Positions 25,410 to 37,209 of a stretch of 64,000 nucleotides of DNA are shown here, piece by piece. The stretch is from Dasyornis broadbenti (Eukaryota; Chordata; Aves; Passeriformes; Dasyornithidae). The DNA is taken from contig VZRN01005827.1 in the NCBI GenBank assembly GCA_013397935.1, positions 464,891-528,890 of the forward strand, in the 5' to 3' direction. Numbering within the stretch: the first letter of the stretch is position 1; every line of letters starts with the position of its first letter. Below the pieces are notes generated by a model. The model worked only from the letters and a program-made list of their open reading frames with translations, did no database searches and was not told where the DNA came from. A program made the translations under genes and the position numbers.

Positions 25410-25776
25410 TGTTACGGAGCAGAAAGGCCTTGCAAAGGGAGGGCCTTGCTGCCCTTGTAAAATCCTCGCTCACTTCTGCTCCTCGGGCTGAGCAGAGAGC
25501 ATTCTGGGAATGGCTCAGCTGAACCAGAGGTGAAAAACAAGTGACAGAGCTGGAAAACAATTGTTAGAGCCAATGGGTGCTCCCAGCGTGGGGCTGCTGC
25601 TTGGTTCCACCTGATGCGTGTTCCTGTCGTGGTTCGTGGGGTTGGTTCAACACATTTGTTGTGCCTCACAAGGCTGGGAACTCAGAACAAAGGAACAGTT
25701 TAGGAACCCTGGATTTTTGCAATAAAATGTCTTCGCTTTTCATCATCTTGTGGCGTCCATGCCATCAACCACCACA
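25410..25776 (+). mobile_element. Solo LTR of an endogenous retrovirus, copy 1
   Basis: 367 bp starting TGTTACGGAGCAG and ending CAACCACCACA (TG...CA). It is flanked by ACCAAC at 25404-25409 and ACCGAC at 25777-25782, a 6-bp target duplication with one mismatch. An AATAAA (GCAATAAAATG) lies near its 3' end, as in an R region. It is an inverted second copy of 30183-30549, about 94% identical by eye, with most differences in the last 60 bp. No internal retroviral coding sequence adjoins it. A 6-bp duplication fits class II (ERVK-like) elements; the family name is unknown. Confidence 0.8.
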
Positions 25777-28087
25777 ACCGACTGCTCTGGGCCAGAGCAC
25801 ACACTCAACATGGCCCCATTTTCCAGCCCTCCCAGGCTGCTGTGGTTTCTGCCCAGCTAAGCCAATGTACACCCAATGGTTGTGGGAAAAGGATAAAAAA
25901 ACCCTGATTTGCTCTCTCTTGCCTATTCATGAAGCAATTCCAATTTCTTAATGGACTAAAAGAGCCTGAAAGCCACAGGGAGCCCCTGTGGAAAGGGAGG
26001 AGACAGGACTTCAAAGCTTGAGGTATTTGGTGGGTCAGGTTTTGGCTGAGGGGCATCACCAGTACCCAGGGTTGGCTGTGCCATCCCTCTGCTGCTCTTC
26101 TGCTGGAGCAGAAGAAGATTGCAAGGGAAAGAACTTCTGATTTTTCAATTCTGCTGCTGTGAGTCTCACTTTTCCTGAAATTGGATGCAGGGTCTGGTTG
26201 AGGCATGGGGCTAAGCCCCTTTCCTAGAGGCCACCCATCTTTCAGGAGATCAGTTTTTTGGGATGTCAATGCGCATCCTCAGCAATGAAAGATACGAGCA
26301 GAAAAATCCCACGTGACGTGCAGGGAGATCCTGGGGCCGGGCCCGCCCCTGTGGCCATGCCAGGGGCTGCTAAGCATCAGCTCCATCCCTCTTTCCTGCT
26401 CTCCAGGGCGTGTTCTTAAATCGTTTTTTCCAAAACAAAAATGATTATCGAGGCTTTTTCTTCCTTTATTTTACTTGCCTGGGTCACCTCTGTTTATTGT
26501 TTATCCCCATGCTTGTCTCTGCTCCCAAGCATTTGAGGACAGGCTCTGTGAGTGGGGAGTTCTGGACAGGCAGGATGTGGCACTGACCCAGATGGTGGGA
26601 AAAATTCAGCCAAAACACCCAATTTCCCATGAAGCCCCTTTATTATCAATATTATCATTACTACTAGTTTAGTATTATGTTTATTAATACTGTTGTTACC
26701 TTGTACTGAGATACCCACTTTAAGATTTTTTTTCCCAACAGAAATAATATGTCTGTGTTTGAGGGGAACTCATGGACTAAGCAAGCAATGGGGCAAAAAC
26801 CACCTAAACATTAAAGAGTGAGGTGAAGCAGATTGATGGGAAGGAGCCTGGGAAGGAGCTGGGAGCAAGGTGGTGCAAAGGTGCTCAGGCTGGAGGCTCT
26901 GAACGTGAGTGAGAGAAATAGAGAGGGAGAGAAAATAAAAGAGAAGGACTTTTCCTGCACCCTCGTTCACCCATAAAACCAGAGAAGCAGAGTCATGTGT
27001 GCCAAGGGAAGGGAGGAGAGGAAAATTGACAGCATCGCCGGCTCGGCAAGATCTTCAGGAAAAAAAACAAATGACCTTTTGTGCTGTCTGGGGAGAAACT
27101 CTTCCATCATCTTTATGAATTTCCCCATTTGGCAACAGCTAAATAGCCTTGCATATCTAGCATCAAGACACTAACAGCCATGCCATAAATCTTAACCCCA
27201 AACTATCATTATTTGCTGGAGAAAATGAATGGTTTGCTCTGCACGTGAGAAAAAAAAGAGCAAAGCTTCTGAGAGAGGAGACCCTTCCAGGCTGAGTGTC
27301 CTCCCCAGGCTCGCTCCTACTTGTTGGTGGGATGAACACTTCTTGCATGCTCAGCTCTTAGGATATCCATGGAAATGTGCTATTTTCTGTCTCTTAAAGC
27401 TGTTATTATCTTGATGTTATCTGTCGCTTGCAATAGTGAGTCAGATTGGGAAACACTGGGCGGTCAAGTCTCAGCCACTCATCTGCAAAATGGAGTTAAG
27501 GAAAAAAATATATATAAATAATTAAAATAATATAAAAAATCAAATAAAAATTAAAACTGGAGATTCTTGGGGTCCCAGAAGTTACAATAATTGGGGTTAA
27601 ACAGATTGCTACAGTCAGAAAAAGTGCCCAGGACTTTTGCCTTCCCCCTCTGTCCCATGGACGACGCAGCCCAGGTGGAGGAGGGAGCCAGTCCTCGGTG
27701 CCGGCTCTGGGGCAGCTGGAATGTGATTTAATTCCTCGCCTCTCATTACCACTTCCTCAGCCCGAGTACCTAGGAGCCCTGAGGGACAGCAGGCTACGAG
27801 GGGAAACATTCGTTTCTTAACAAATTCTTGTGTCATCTTCTTGACAGCACCTTCAAGCGCTGGATGACACTCCGGAATGATGTGGCTTAACCTCAAGGGT
27901 TCAAGCCAGGGAGCATTTCCCTTTGCCAAGGAGCAGCAGTAATCGCTGGAGAAGAAATCCATTCCAGCTCTGCCTGCCAGCAGCCACCGAGTGCTTCACA
28001 CACGTGGCGGGGACACATCCGGGGCTCTCTGCTCCCTGCAGGAGCTGTGCTCCCTCTGGGGCACCCCTGATTTTGGAAGTGTCAGGA
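25777..28087. other. Intergenic, nothing recognised
   Basis: AT-rich stretches at 26640-26760 and 27490-27560, otherwise plain sequence. No gene supported. Confidence 0.5.
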
Positions 28088-28136
28088 TGGTTGGTCTCAA
28101 TGAACTTTTCTGGCTTTAATGATTCCCAGATTCTAC
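28088..28136 (+). mobile_element. Possible degenerate CR1 tail
   Basis: GGTTGGTCTCAATGAACTTT, then TTTAATGATTCCCAGATTCT. It resembles the CR1 terminus (a GGTTGG..CTCAATGA block before repeated ATTC motifs) but is short and diverged. Confidence 0.35.
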
Positions 28137-29340
28137 ATGTGTGGGTGAAGGGGATATCAAACATTCCCCAAAATGAGTTCCTTTCCAGGGTGGTGACGTG
28201 ACTGACTGTGGACACTCCCTTGAGCTGCTGCAAACGGGAAAGGGAAGGGGTTAAAGCTTGGGGAAGGAGAGCTCCTGTGGAGGGACTCCAGAGCGAAGGC
28301 ATTCCCGTGGGATGCAGGCTGTGCACGCTGGAGGAGCTGGAGGAAAAGGCTTTCCCCAGCACTCCCTTTCCACACTTATTATCTGGAGATGAATACAAAG
28401 CCACTGTATTATTAAATCCCAGGGATTAAAGGTTTAACATGACCAAGAAGAAGAAGCCTGGAGAGCATTAATTAATGTTTATATGTGGTTCCTACCTTCT
28501 CTTCCCTTCTTTTTTCACCCTTTGTCTGCCTCGAATGATAATAGATGGGAACAGCTTCTTCTGCCAAGGCCACACTTCACCAGTTAAGACTCTTCTTTCT
28601 CCTCTCCAAAGCGTTTGTAACAATTCCATTCACAGGCTCGTGATTCATGTGGCCTCCCAGTGTTTATCTGCAATTACAGCTCCCATTGTTCCCCAGCACC
28701 AGCCTTTCTTGTGGGTTATATTCTCCACACGATGATTCCCAGCCCTGTCCCTCAGCCTGGCAAACTCACAGCATCGCTGCCTCCACTGCTGGAGCATTTG
28801 CTTCTCCTCCTCCCTCTCTAAAACAGAGAGATAAAGAACTTCCCACGGATGTGGCATCAAGAGCTTCAAATTCCCATCGCTGCTGGCTCTTCAGGAGCTG
28901 CTGTGCGTGACCCTGACCTTTCCTGGGAACATCTCCAGGTCAAGGCTGTTCCTTGTTCATGGGATGAGCCTCTGGCAGGGAGGACAGAAGGTGATGCACA
29001 GAATCCCCAGCCAGATGCTCAGAAGGTATAAATGGCTCCCCACTGGTCCATGTCAGCTGAAAACACAACTTGGCCACATCTCTGGGTTCCTGTGCAGCCC
29101 TGCACTGTGCTGCTCTTGAACCCAGGAAGTTTAGCTGAGCAAAAATTTCAAGTTACTGCAACAGGTGAAAAGAATGAGGGGCTGTTCCCTTCTCCTGCCC
29201 CAATGGAATGCAGATTCCCGACCTAACTAAGAAAACCCCAAACAAACCAGAAAACAACAAACCCCCCCCCCACAGATATACATTCCCTATCAGACTTACA
29301 CTTAGATAAATATTCCTGGTTCCTGAAGAAATTTGGAGCT
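28137..29340. other. Intergenic, nothing recognised
   Basis: Only a run of nine C at 29263-29271 just before the SINE stands out. Confidence 0.5.
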
Positions 29341-29469
29341 CAGAATATTGAGTTGGAAGGGGGCCCACGAAGATCATCAAATCCAACTCTTAAGCAAAGA
29401 GCCCATATTGGGACTGAACCTGCAGCCTTGGCATTATCAACACCATGCTCTGACCAGCTAGGCTAATGG
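29341..29469 (-). mobile_element. tRNA-Ile/CR1 chimeric SINE (TguSINE1-like)
   Basis: On the minus strand, 29469-29401 matches tRNA-Ile: an A-box-like TTAGCCTAGCTGG, CAGAGCATGGTGTTGATAAT covering the anticodon arm, GCCAAGGC, and the B-box-like GGTTCAGTCCC. The remainder (29400-29341) is a CR1 3' tail: GTTGGATTTGATGATCTTC, CCCCTTCCAACTCAATATTC. Knowledge: tRNA-Ile-derived SINEs with CR1 tails are described in passerines; the name TguSINE1 is from memory. The B box carries a substitution and the terminal ATTCT repeats are lost, so this is an old inactive copy. It is not a functional tRNA gene. Confidence 0.8.
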
Positions 29470-30182
29470 ACTTCATCAGCCTGTCAGTGTCTGAGCTGTA
29501 AGCTCCAGGCCTTGGTTGCTGGGAATGCTGGCAACTGGGTGTTGCAAGATGATGAAATGATAAATTAATCTGTTTTTTTTCTGGAAACATCGATAGAAAT
29601 GGGGTGAGATACAAACCCCAATAATAACAAAAGCTGCCTTCTCTGCATTTTCCATCATTCCTGATGTGAATCCAAAGCAATTCCATCATCACTCTGCCCC
29701 ACCTACAGACATCTGTCCATCCCCTCTTCTCCTCCTGCTGTTGATCCCCAAAGCCTGATGGGGATGTGCCACACCAGGGGCTGAAGATGACGGGAGATCT
29801 GTGCCATCCATTCCTCATCCTCAGAGGATTCACAAATGGTGACACCACATCACGGGACTGAAATGCTCCTTGCCTGTGATTTTGGCAATCCTGCTGCCTC
29901 TATTTATAAAGCAAGATTGCCAGGGAGGCACAATGGGAACAAGCGCAATGCCAAGACAGGATTAAGCCTCCTGTCGTTGCAGTAATTCCAGGTGATTCAG
30001 CAGGAAAGAGGAATCGTTGAGCCCCTCCCACACGCTTGGGACTGGCCACAGACCCAGCTGAGAGCATCCATCAGCTCCTGGGAGTTATCCCATCCTTCTC
30101 CTGAAGAGCCGTGGTGATCTCAGCAGCGCTAGGCTGGGAGGAAACGTAACACCATGAAGGGGGACCCAGTGTGATCCCATCT
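29470..30182. other. Intergenic, nothing recognised
   Basis: Unique sequence ending in the CCATCT (30177-30182) target duplication of the LTR. Confidence 0.5.
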
Positions 30183-30549
30183 TGCGGTTGTTAATGGCGT
30201 GGACTCCACAGGATGGAGATCAGCAAAGACCCTTCATTGCAAAAATCCAGGGTTCCTAAACGGTTCCTTTGTTCTGAGTTCCCATCCTTGTGAGCCACAA
30301 CAAATGTGTTGAACCAACCCCATGAACCACGACAGGAGCACGCATCAGGTGGAACCAAGCAGCAGCCCCACGCTGGGAGCACCCATTGGCTCTAACAATT
30401 GTTTTCCAGCTCTGTCACTTGTTTTTCACCTCTGGTTCAGCTGAGCCATTCCCAGAATGCTCTCTGCTCAGCCCGAGGAGCAGAAGTGAGCGAGGATTTT
30501 ACAAGGGCAGCAAGGCCCTCCCTTTGCAAGGCCTCTCTGCTCCACAACA
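30183..30549 (-). mobile_element. Solo LTR of an endogenous retrovirus, copy 2
   Basis: 367 bp, read on the minus strand from TGTTGTGGAGCAG to TAACAACCGCA (TG...CA). It is flanked by a perfect 6-bp target-site duplication, CCATCT at 30177-30182 and 30550-30555. It has the same length as copy 1 at 25410-25776, in the opposite orientation. The poly(A) signal position reads AATGAA here instead of AATAAA. The intact duplication marks an independent insertion followed by LTR-LTR recombination, not a segmental duplication. Confidence 0.85.
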
Positions 30550-31777
30550 CCATCTTTTCATCTTCCTTAGAATACAAGCACAGGATTAATTTTAACCAAA
30601 GGAAGTCTCTTAAGAAGAGAAATTTACCCTGGATATCAGTATTTCCAGTAATAGGAACTCCACCATAGCCCAGGCACACTCTCCATGCTCAATTAGCCGC
30701 GCTGTTAAAACATTGCGTGTGCCGTCGCCATCATCCCTCCTCTCCATTAGGGAAAATCCAGTAGATTTAAAAATGAGATGCCTGCCATTTCAGGTTTTAA
30801 TGCAAAAAAAAATATATATATATAATGTGAATTAGGAAAAAAACCCCTTTCTCAAAGACACGATTCTCCAGAGGCTGCAGTAGCAGCTCTTTGTTTCTGA
30901 CTGGAGCCCAAGGGCTGATGAACTCCCTAAAAATACAAGTGCCCTGCTTGGAGGGGCCTTGGCACAGCCCAGCCTTGTGGGAAAATCTTCTGTACCTGAA
31001 AAGCCTCGGCCATGTTAACGCTGCCTCCATTCAAAACCCCTGAGCCCGAGCATGGGGGAAGAGCTCCGAATGGAATGGCTCAAACAGCAGGTGATTATTA
31101 CCCCGGGAAGAACCGCAGCAATTTCTCTGCTCTTTCCCCGAGTTAAAAACAAAGGCTGAGCACAGCCTCACCACTCACAGCCTGCTCAGCGAGATCACCT
31201 GTTTTTACTGCGAGATCTGTCAATACAGGGAAGTACCAAGAGCTCCTGAAAAAAAAAAAAAAAAGGATAAAAATAGGTTTGTCTTAATTATAAACCCCAG
31301 CAATTACAGAGAGGATGGGTTCAATTCTCCTCTCACCCACTGGCAGCACAAGGACACAGTGCCAGGTGAGGGAGGGAGGGCAGGACTGTGACCCAAGGGC
31401 ACGCGAGGGGCTGCCCAGGGCACATCCTTGTCCCCATCCTCGATGAGCAGGAAGGGAGGAGAGAGGGTGCACTGAGAGCCTAACGAGGCTGCGAGGCTCC
31501 TGCCACGTGGTGCTTCTGAAACTCAAGAGCCAAAGTGTAATTTCTGTGGGTAATGATAGCCAGGGTCATTACAGCCAGGAGTCAGGAGTGTTTGGAAGGC
31601 AGATACGGTGTCACGTAGCGGGGCCGAGCCAGCTGCTGGAGGTCAGGAAAAGGAGGAGAGATTGCTCTGCATCTGCCTGAGCCGCTCCTCGTGTTCCCCC
31701 GAGGCTGCACACACTGGAGTCTGCTCTTTGGGCAGCCGCTTTTCTAAACCGCTCCGTGTTGCTCCATTTCCACAGAA
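30550..31777. other. Intergenic, nothing recognised
   Basis: A short (AT)n tract at 30810-30824 and a poly(A) run at 31248-31263. No gene. Confidence 0.5.
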
Positions 31778-31855
31778 CAGTTTGGGTTGGGAGCGACCTT
31801 AAAACCCTCTCCCTGAATCCCCTGCCATGGGCAGGGACACCTTCCCCTGGACCAC
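31778..31855 (-). mobile_element. CR1 LINE 3' terminal remnant
   Basis: CAGTTTGGGTTGGGAGCGAC, then CCCCTGCCATGGGCAGGGAC: the last ~75 bp of a minus-strand CR1. Confidence 0.8.
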
Positions 31856-34025
31856 TCTGTGCTTGTCTTCCGCTAAGAACAAGCTCTAAGACATCTGCTC
31901 TTGCTAAAAACACCCAGTGATCATCAATTTCCACGCAAGTCAAGGTCTGGTGGCGTCAGATGTTAACTAGAAACATTAAGGAGATTAAGGAAAGGATCTT
32001 AGCTCTGTGTACTGTTAGTGGTGTCCCCAGAGAATGATTCCCCTCTGCAGGAGTGAGGATAAATGGTCTCGTTCTCCACACTGGGCACAGATGGAAGGAG
32101 ATGGTCAGCTCAGACTTAAGAGCAAACTTCGAGATGGTCAAAGTCGGGTGGGATGAAGCCCACCCAAAGGAAGAAATGTTTCAAGCTGCTGTTCAAGTTG
32201 TGTAGTGTTGCCCTATCAAAGTGGCTATCAAAGTGAGGATAAAAATATCTGCTTGAATTTAAAAAAAATAAAAGTGGGGGAAAAGTTGATTTCGTCACCT
32301 TTGATGTGTCAGTCATTTTTTGCATACCGTAAAAGCAACAAAAATTTAACAAAGCGAACCAACTACCAAACAAAACTGGAGAAGCAAAATTGTGTAAATC
32401 ATTAGCGACTCCCAACAAGAAACGATGACATTAAATCCATTAAATCCTGGTGAAATCCACGGCTATTGGCTCATTGGGCTCAGAACACGACTGACAGGGT
32501 GATCTGGAGGTGAGTTACAGCAGCACAGCAGTGGGACCTGAGGCACCTGAAGGGGCTCAGAGCCACACTGGACAGCAAAGCTGACTGAGGCATCACTGTG
32601 CCTGGAGATCCAATATCAGACACCAAGAGCTGGTGGCTTCAACCTGAATCTCTCCAGCGCTGAAGAACAACCCCAGAGGAGCCCTTGGGTGATGTTATTG
32701 ACACCCACCTTTGGGTGTCTTCCCAGCTCACCCCTCACAGCAAACTCCACTCAATTCTGGGGTGCCATGATCCAGCTCCAGGCCTGAGTTCTCCACTTTG
32801 TCCCCACCCTGCACCTGCTGAATTGCAGGTGGTAAAAATAAAGGCTGCTTTAATATTTCCCAGTGCATCAAAAGCACATAAATTTGGGAGAATTTATGAG
32901 AAGCTCCATTCAAAGCCTTTCAAAGGAATTAAAATACATTTCTGATGAGCAGCTGAACTCTTGTCTGTACTCTTACTGCTCTCAGACAGAAGCCCTGGGG
33001 TTTGCGCCCCTGCCACTTCTGTCTTTGTTATTTTGAGAGCTGCGTTTCGTCTCTTTCTGCCTTCGGTTTCCATATCTGTAAAATGGGCACTTCCCCTCAC
33101 TTAGAAGTTCTGCATTAACTAAAGTTGCTAAAGCATTAAAATCATTGCCACGGAGTTCTCGTTTTCTTGATTTCACCCTGTAAAGAGAGTGAAATCAAAG
33201 CAGATTGCTACAAAAAAGAAGCCTTTGTGTCTCATCTTCCTCCACAGATTGGGTTTCTAAGGTATGTTAAGAAACAAGACCCCATAGGGGTTAGTGGTGT
33301 CCATTTAAATCTCTCAAATACCTACGCTCAAATATTCCAAGTGCAGGAGGATTAACTCCAAATCTGAGTGGATTAGTCAAAAAGCTTCCACGGCAATGTG
33401 GAACTGCTGGAGAAAAATATATAAAATTGTCAATTTTGTCAACTTTACAATACAACTTGATCCCCCCATGTATAATGAGCTGTAAGCCTGGCAATATCCC
33501 GGGATCAGCTGAAGAGGAAAATTTCACTTGGGAAAAAACCAGTGGAATTCAGAGGGTCAGAGCATCAGAGACACGAGAGCCGGAAAACCTGCGGCCACCT
33601 TGGTCCCTCACTCAACAGCCCACAGTCGCCACCGGCTGCTCTCCTGGAGCTCGTCCAGCCCTTCTGCAAACCCACAGTCACACACACACACATCTAAATC
33701 TATATTTACACACTCCCCTGGAATTAAAGACAACTCCGAAAGATTAGGATGTGAAGGACAGGATTAAACACATGAACTCACACGAGCAAACAGACAACCT
33801 TGCACCATTGTTTGAAGGTTATATCCGTTACAACGCTGAAAAAGAGAGAGGAGATTCCCTTGCAAGAGGAACATGGAGAATTCGGCAAGAACAGCTTCCT
33901 GTAGGATTTCCCTGGGTGAAGAGACTGAGGGAGGGCAGAGATAAGACACCACTTGTAACAGCTATGAACTGACCCAGAGAATTAATGCCAGACTCCATGG
34001 ATGGCAGAGATGACCAAGAGAAAAG
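31856..34025. other. Intergenic, nothing recognised
   Basis: Contains a short (CA)n at 33680-33692. No coding support. Confidence 0.5.
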
Positions 34026-34236
34026 TCCAGAATCACAGAATCCCAGAATGGTTTGGTTTGGAAGGGAATTAAAGCTCATTCCACCCCCCTGCCATGGCAG
34101 GGACACCTCCCACTGTCCCAGGCTGCTCCCAGCCCTGTCCAGCCTGGCCTTGGGCACTGCCAGGGATCCAGGGGCAGCCACAGCTGCTCTGGGCACCCTG
34201 GGCCAGGGCCTCCCCACCCTCCCAGGGAGGAATTCC
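34026..34236 (-). mobile_element. CR1 LINE 3' fragment with intact terminus
   Basis: Minus-strand CR1. Its true 3' end is kept at the left: AGAATCACAGAATCCCAGAA, the degenerate 8-bp terminal repeats of CR1. GTTTGGAAGG and the GCTGCTCCCAGCCCTGTCC block follow. It is 5'-truncated after CCTCCCAGGGAGGAATTCC. Confidence 0.93.
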
Positions 34237-35189
34237 TGTGAATCTCCTGGCAGCAGAAAGAGCACACCACTCTGCCCTTGTGGCATCTCTGGGCCAAAAA
34301 TATTCAAAGACAGTAACATTTTTTTATTAAGGTTATGAAGGGGAAAAGGCCAGAGCTGCTCCCAGGCTCCCATATCCAGGATTACATTTGATCCGCGAAA
34401 CTCTCCTCGCTTTTTTCCTACAAAACTTCCCTCGGTTTGTTGGTTGTCAGTGCCTGCATGACTGGTCACAGCTTATTCATTGCCTTAATTAGCAGGTGTG
34501 TGACTGCCTGTTTAGCCACATTTTTAGATCTCCGGGCTCTTGCAAGCTGTCAGGAAAAAAAAGGCATTATTTTAGGAAAAATAGCACTGCGAAACAGTGA
34601 CATTTGGTTTGACGTGTGAGGATAAATTAAGGATGAGAATACATTAAAGAAAACTCTGAGCACCTTCGTCACATTCCTGTATTCAAGGAGCAACACAGCT
34701 GAGTTTCAGTTGATCTTGGCTTCTTCACTGACCTGGAGCAGTAAATTTTCCCCCCTTTTAGTGTTTAAATAGTTTGTCAGTGAACGATCCCATTCATAAA
34801 GTGCTGGCGATGACAGTTCTGCAAAGCTAAATGGCACTTAACTGTGCACCTAATAAATCTGCAACAAAAATAAACAGAGAGGATGAGAGGGGAAAAAAAG
34901 ATTAACAATGGCAGAGAGCTGAAAAGAAAAAATTCTAAAAAGCCCCACAGGCAGGTATGAAAGGACGTTGTCGTTAAAACTGTTTGGAATGGTATTGAAC
35001 AGCATTGCTCCCATTTCCCTCCCCTGTTTGCCTGACCTTTGAATTCTCCGAAGGAAAAGGGCTGGGCTGATGCCTGGGAACTCTGTTTTTGGTAAGACAA
35101 ACGTGCTGTGAATGGTGCAGATCCATGTCTCCATCCAGGCATCCCCATCCACGGGCACCTCCTGTGTTGGACAAACACAGCTCCACGCT
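34237..35189. other. Intergenic, nothing recognised
   Basis: Unique, moderately AT-rich sequence. Confidence 0.5.
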
Positions 35190-35367
35190 CGTGGAAAGCA
35201 AAATTTGCATTTGGGAAATGGCAAACCCCGATTCCACACAGAAAAAAACGAATGCAAATCCTCAAATTTGCTCAATCGCTCGTGGAAAGCAAAATTTGCA
35301 TTTACGAAACGGCAGACCCTGATTCCATATAGAAAAAAGTGAATGCAAATCCTCAAATTGCTGAAAG
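35190..35367. repeat. 91-bp tandem duplication carrying four octamer motifs
   Basis: Two diverged copies with a 91-bp period (from 35190 and 35281). Each holds AAAATTTGCATTT at its left and GAATGCAAATCCTCAAATT at its right. This gives perfect octamers (ATGCAAAT or its complement) at 35203-35210, 35252-35259, 35294-35301 and 35343-35350. POU factors bind this octamer; any function here is inferred. Confidence 0.9.
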
Positions 35368-35904
35368 CAGCACTCAGGGAGGGAAATTCAGGCAGAAAAG
35401 TTGAAACTACGACAATCCTGTAAGAAACAAATCTCGTGTCACAAACAAGATGATTTATCACAGAACCCCCAGAGTAAAGGTTTTAATAAACCAATGAGAA
35501 ATTGTCACCTATATTTAAGAACTGGGAAGAAAAATTGATATAACAGACTTTAATAGCTTAGGAAAATAAAGCAGGAGAGATACAGGGGAATGGGATCATG
35601 TGTAAAGATGTTTGCTGTGGCTAATCTCTTTTCAATAAGATAATGGATTTTCTAGACAAGGGAAATGCCATCCACCAGCAATTTGCATAGATTCTCCAAT
35701 TCTGCAAAGGAATTAGTACCTTCACTGACAAAAGCAGGGTTTGAATGAAAGGGTCCAGAGGTGGCTGGAGATCAAAGGAAAACGTGTTCAGAGAGAGGCA
35801 AGTGGGCTCAAGGAAGTTTATTAACAGAGTTGTTCAGGATTCCAACTGAGATTAATTTTATATAAGTCTTTAATTAAAACCCTGGGCAGTAAAAGCAGAG
35901 TTGA
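35368..35904. other. Intergenic, nothing recognised
   Basis: AT-rich unique sequence. Confidence 0.5.
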
Positions 35905-36470
35905 GCCATCAAAGTTTGCTGATGACAAAAAGCTGAGTCAGATTGCCATTGCCAAAGGAATTGTACAACCTGCAGGAAAACAGGAGATGGAGGAATGAGA
36001 TACGCGAGAGGCAAACCCTGTGGTAATCGCTGAATGACTAAATGAGGTCTCTGGTTACCAAAATCAGGTGGTCTCCCCTAAAACCCCCCACAATTTTAAC
36101 TCCAAAATGAGCCAGACGAGGTATCTGGGATGGAGATGGTGCTGCTGGGAGACCTTCACTGCAGCAATGTGCATGGTTTTCATCACTTGTGTTCACGAAA
36201 GATAAATCCAGCCTGGAACAGAAAGAGCAAAAGGATACGGGAGGGATCCTGGGAAGGAGTTTATCTCATGGGACAAGCCTCCGAGAGCCTGGCAGGATGG
36301 AGATTGCATGGAAATCTGATCCCCAGCTTTAAATACCTGGGGAGAGAAGTAGCAGAGAGGGAGAACTGCTTGTGCCAGTGGACAACGCCAAGGAAAAAGA
36401 AAATGCCATTAAATGGTACATACAGAGGCCTAGACAGAAAATTCAGTGAAGGGCTGCCACAGGAATCGGC
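35905..36470 (+). mobile_element. Probable ancient CR1/L3-type LINE ORF2 remnant
   Basis: A TTTGCTGATGACAAAAAGCT segment at 35914 translates to FADDKKL, matching the reverse-transcriptase FADD box region of CR1. Downstream, CTTTAAATACCTGGGGAGA (about 36330) resembles the 'LKYLG' region just after it in CR1/L3 elements. The sequence is heavily decayed, with no continuous frame. Boundaries are guesses. Confidence 0.45.
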
Positions 36471-37041
36471 CTTTGCAACAGCTTTTCAAGAGGAGTAGAA
36501 ACCTAAACCCCCCTCAATTTGTTTTTAAACAGAAATATTTATGAAAGAGAAAGTATGAACAAACATGGGACTGCAAAAACCTGGTTTTGTAATCCAAACA
36601 ACGCTGCTAATCGTGACTTTTACCTCCTGCCATGATCCCGGCTTGAGAGGGCGCCCCCGGCACTACCTGCACAGAACCTGCACCTGGAAAAGGGGAATAG
36701 TTGTGTTGTGTTTCACAAGCAGCCATTTCCCACTCTGTTGTTACTGTAACTGCACTGAGTTTAAGCAATGTGAGCTGTGAGGAAGAACAAGCAGGAAATG
36801 AAACTGATCTAAATAGGATCCCGTGAAGATGACAGCCAGCTCTGGGAAGCACTCGGGGAGCATCAGTGGTTTGGCCACGCTCCCCTGTTCACCTGCTCCA
36901 GATTTATTGTGCACAGCTGGAGTTTGGTTTCTCTGCTAACAGCAGATCTTGAAAAAGAGCCAAAGTGTAGAAAGCTTTGGGTTTCTGAAAGAAAGAAAAG
37001 CATCCTGCCTTTGCAGGTGAGGGATTAGATGTGCAGTAACT
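36471..37041. other. Intergenic, nothing recognised
   Basis: Unique sequence without coding support. Confidence 0.5.
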
Positions 37042-37209
37042 CCTGATTTTGTGGGACCCAAATCAGATTCTCCTATAGATCTGGTAGCTGCGACCTACTG
37101 TGACCTACTTGTGCATTTATCGCCTTGAATCCACCACTTCCAGCTTGTTTGCTCCTCATTGAGCTACCAGATCTACAGGAGAATCTGATTTTGGTCCCCC
37201 AAAATCGGG
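37042..37209. repeat. Inverted-repeat (MITE-like or palindromic) element
   Basis: Arms of about 48 bp at 37042-37089 and 37162-37209 are near-perfect complements: the left contains AATCAGATTCTCCTATAGAT, the right ATCTACAGGAGAATCTGATT. The loop is 72 bp. The loop plus right arm recurs at 38718-38812. It is either a small DNA-transposon-like element or two head-to-head copies of a short repeat. No target-site duplication was identified. Confidence 0.75.

Noticed and set aside
29401..29469. Possible tRNA-Ile gene
   Set aside because: It lacks a proper acceptor stem, has a mutated B box and anticodon loop, and continues directly into a CR1 tail. It is the head of a SINE.
25410..30549. Full-length provirus between the two LTR copies
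   Set aside because: The LTRs face opposite directions, each has its own target duplication, and no retroviral gag, pol or env frames lie between them.
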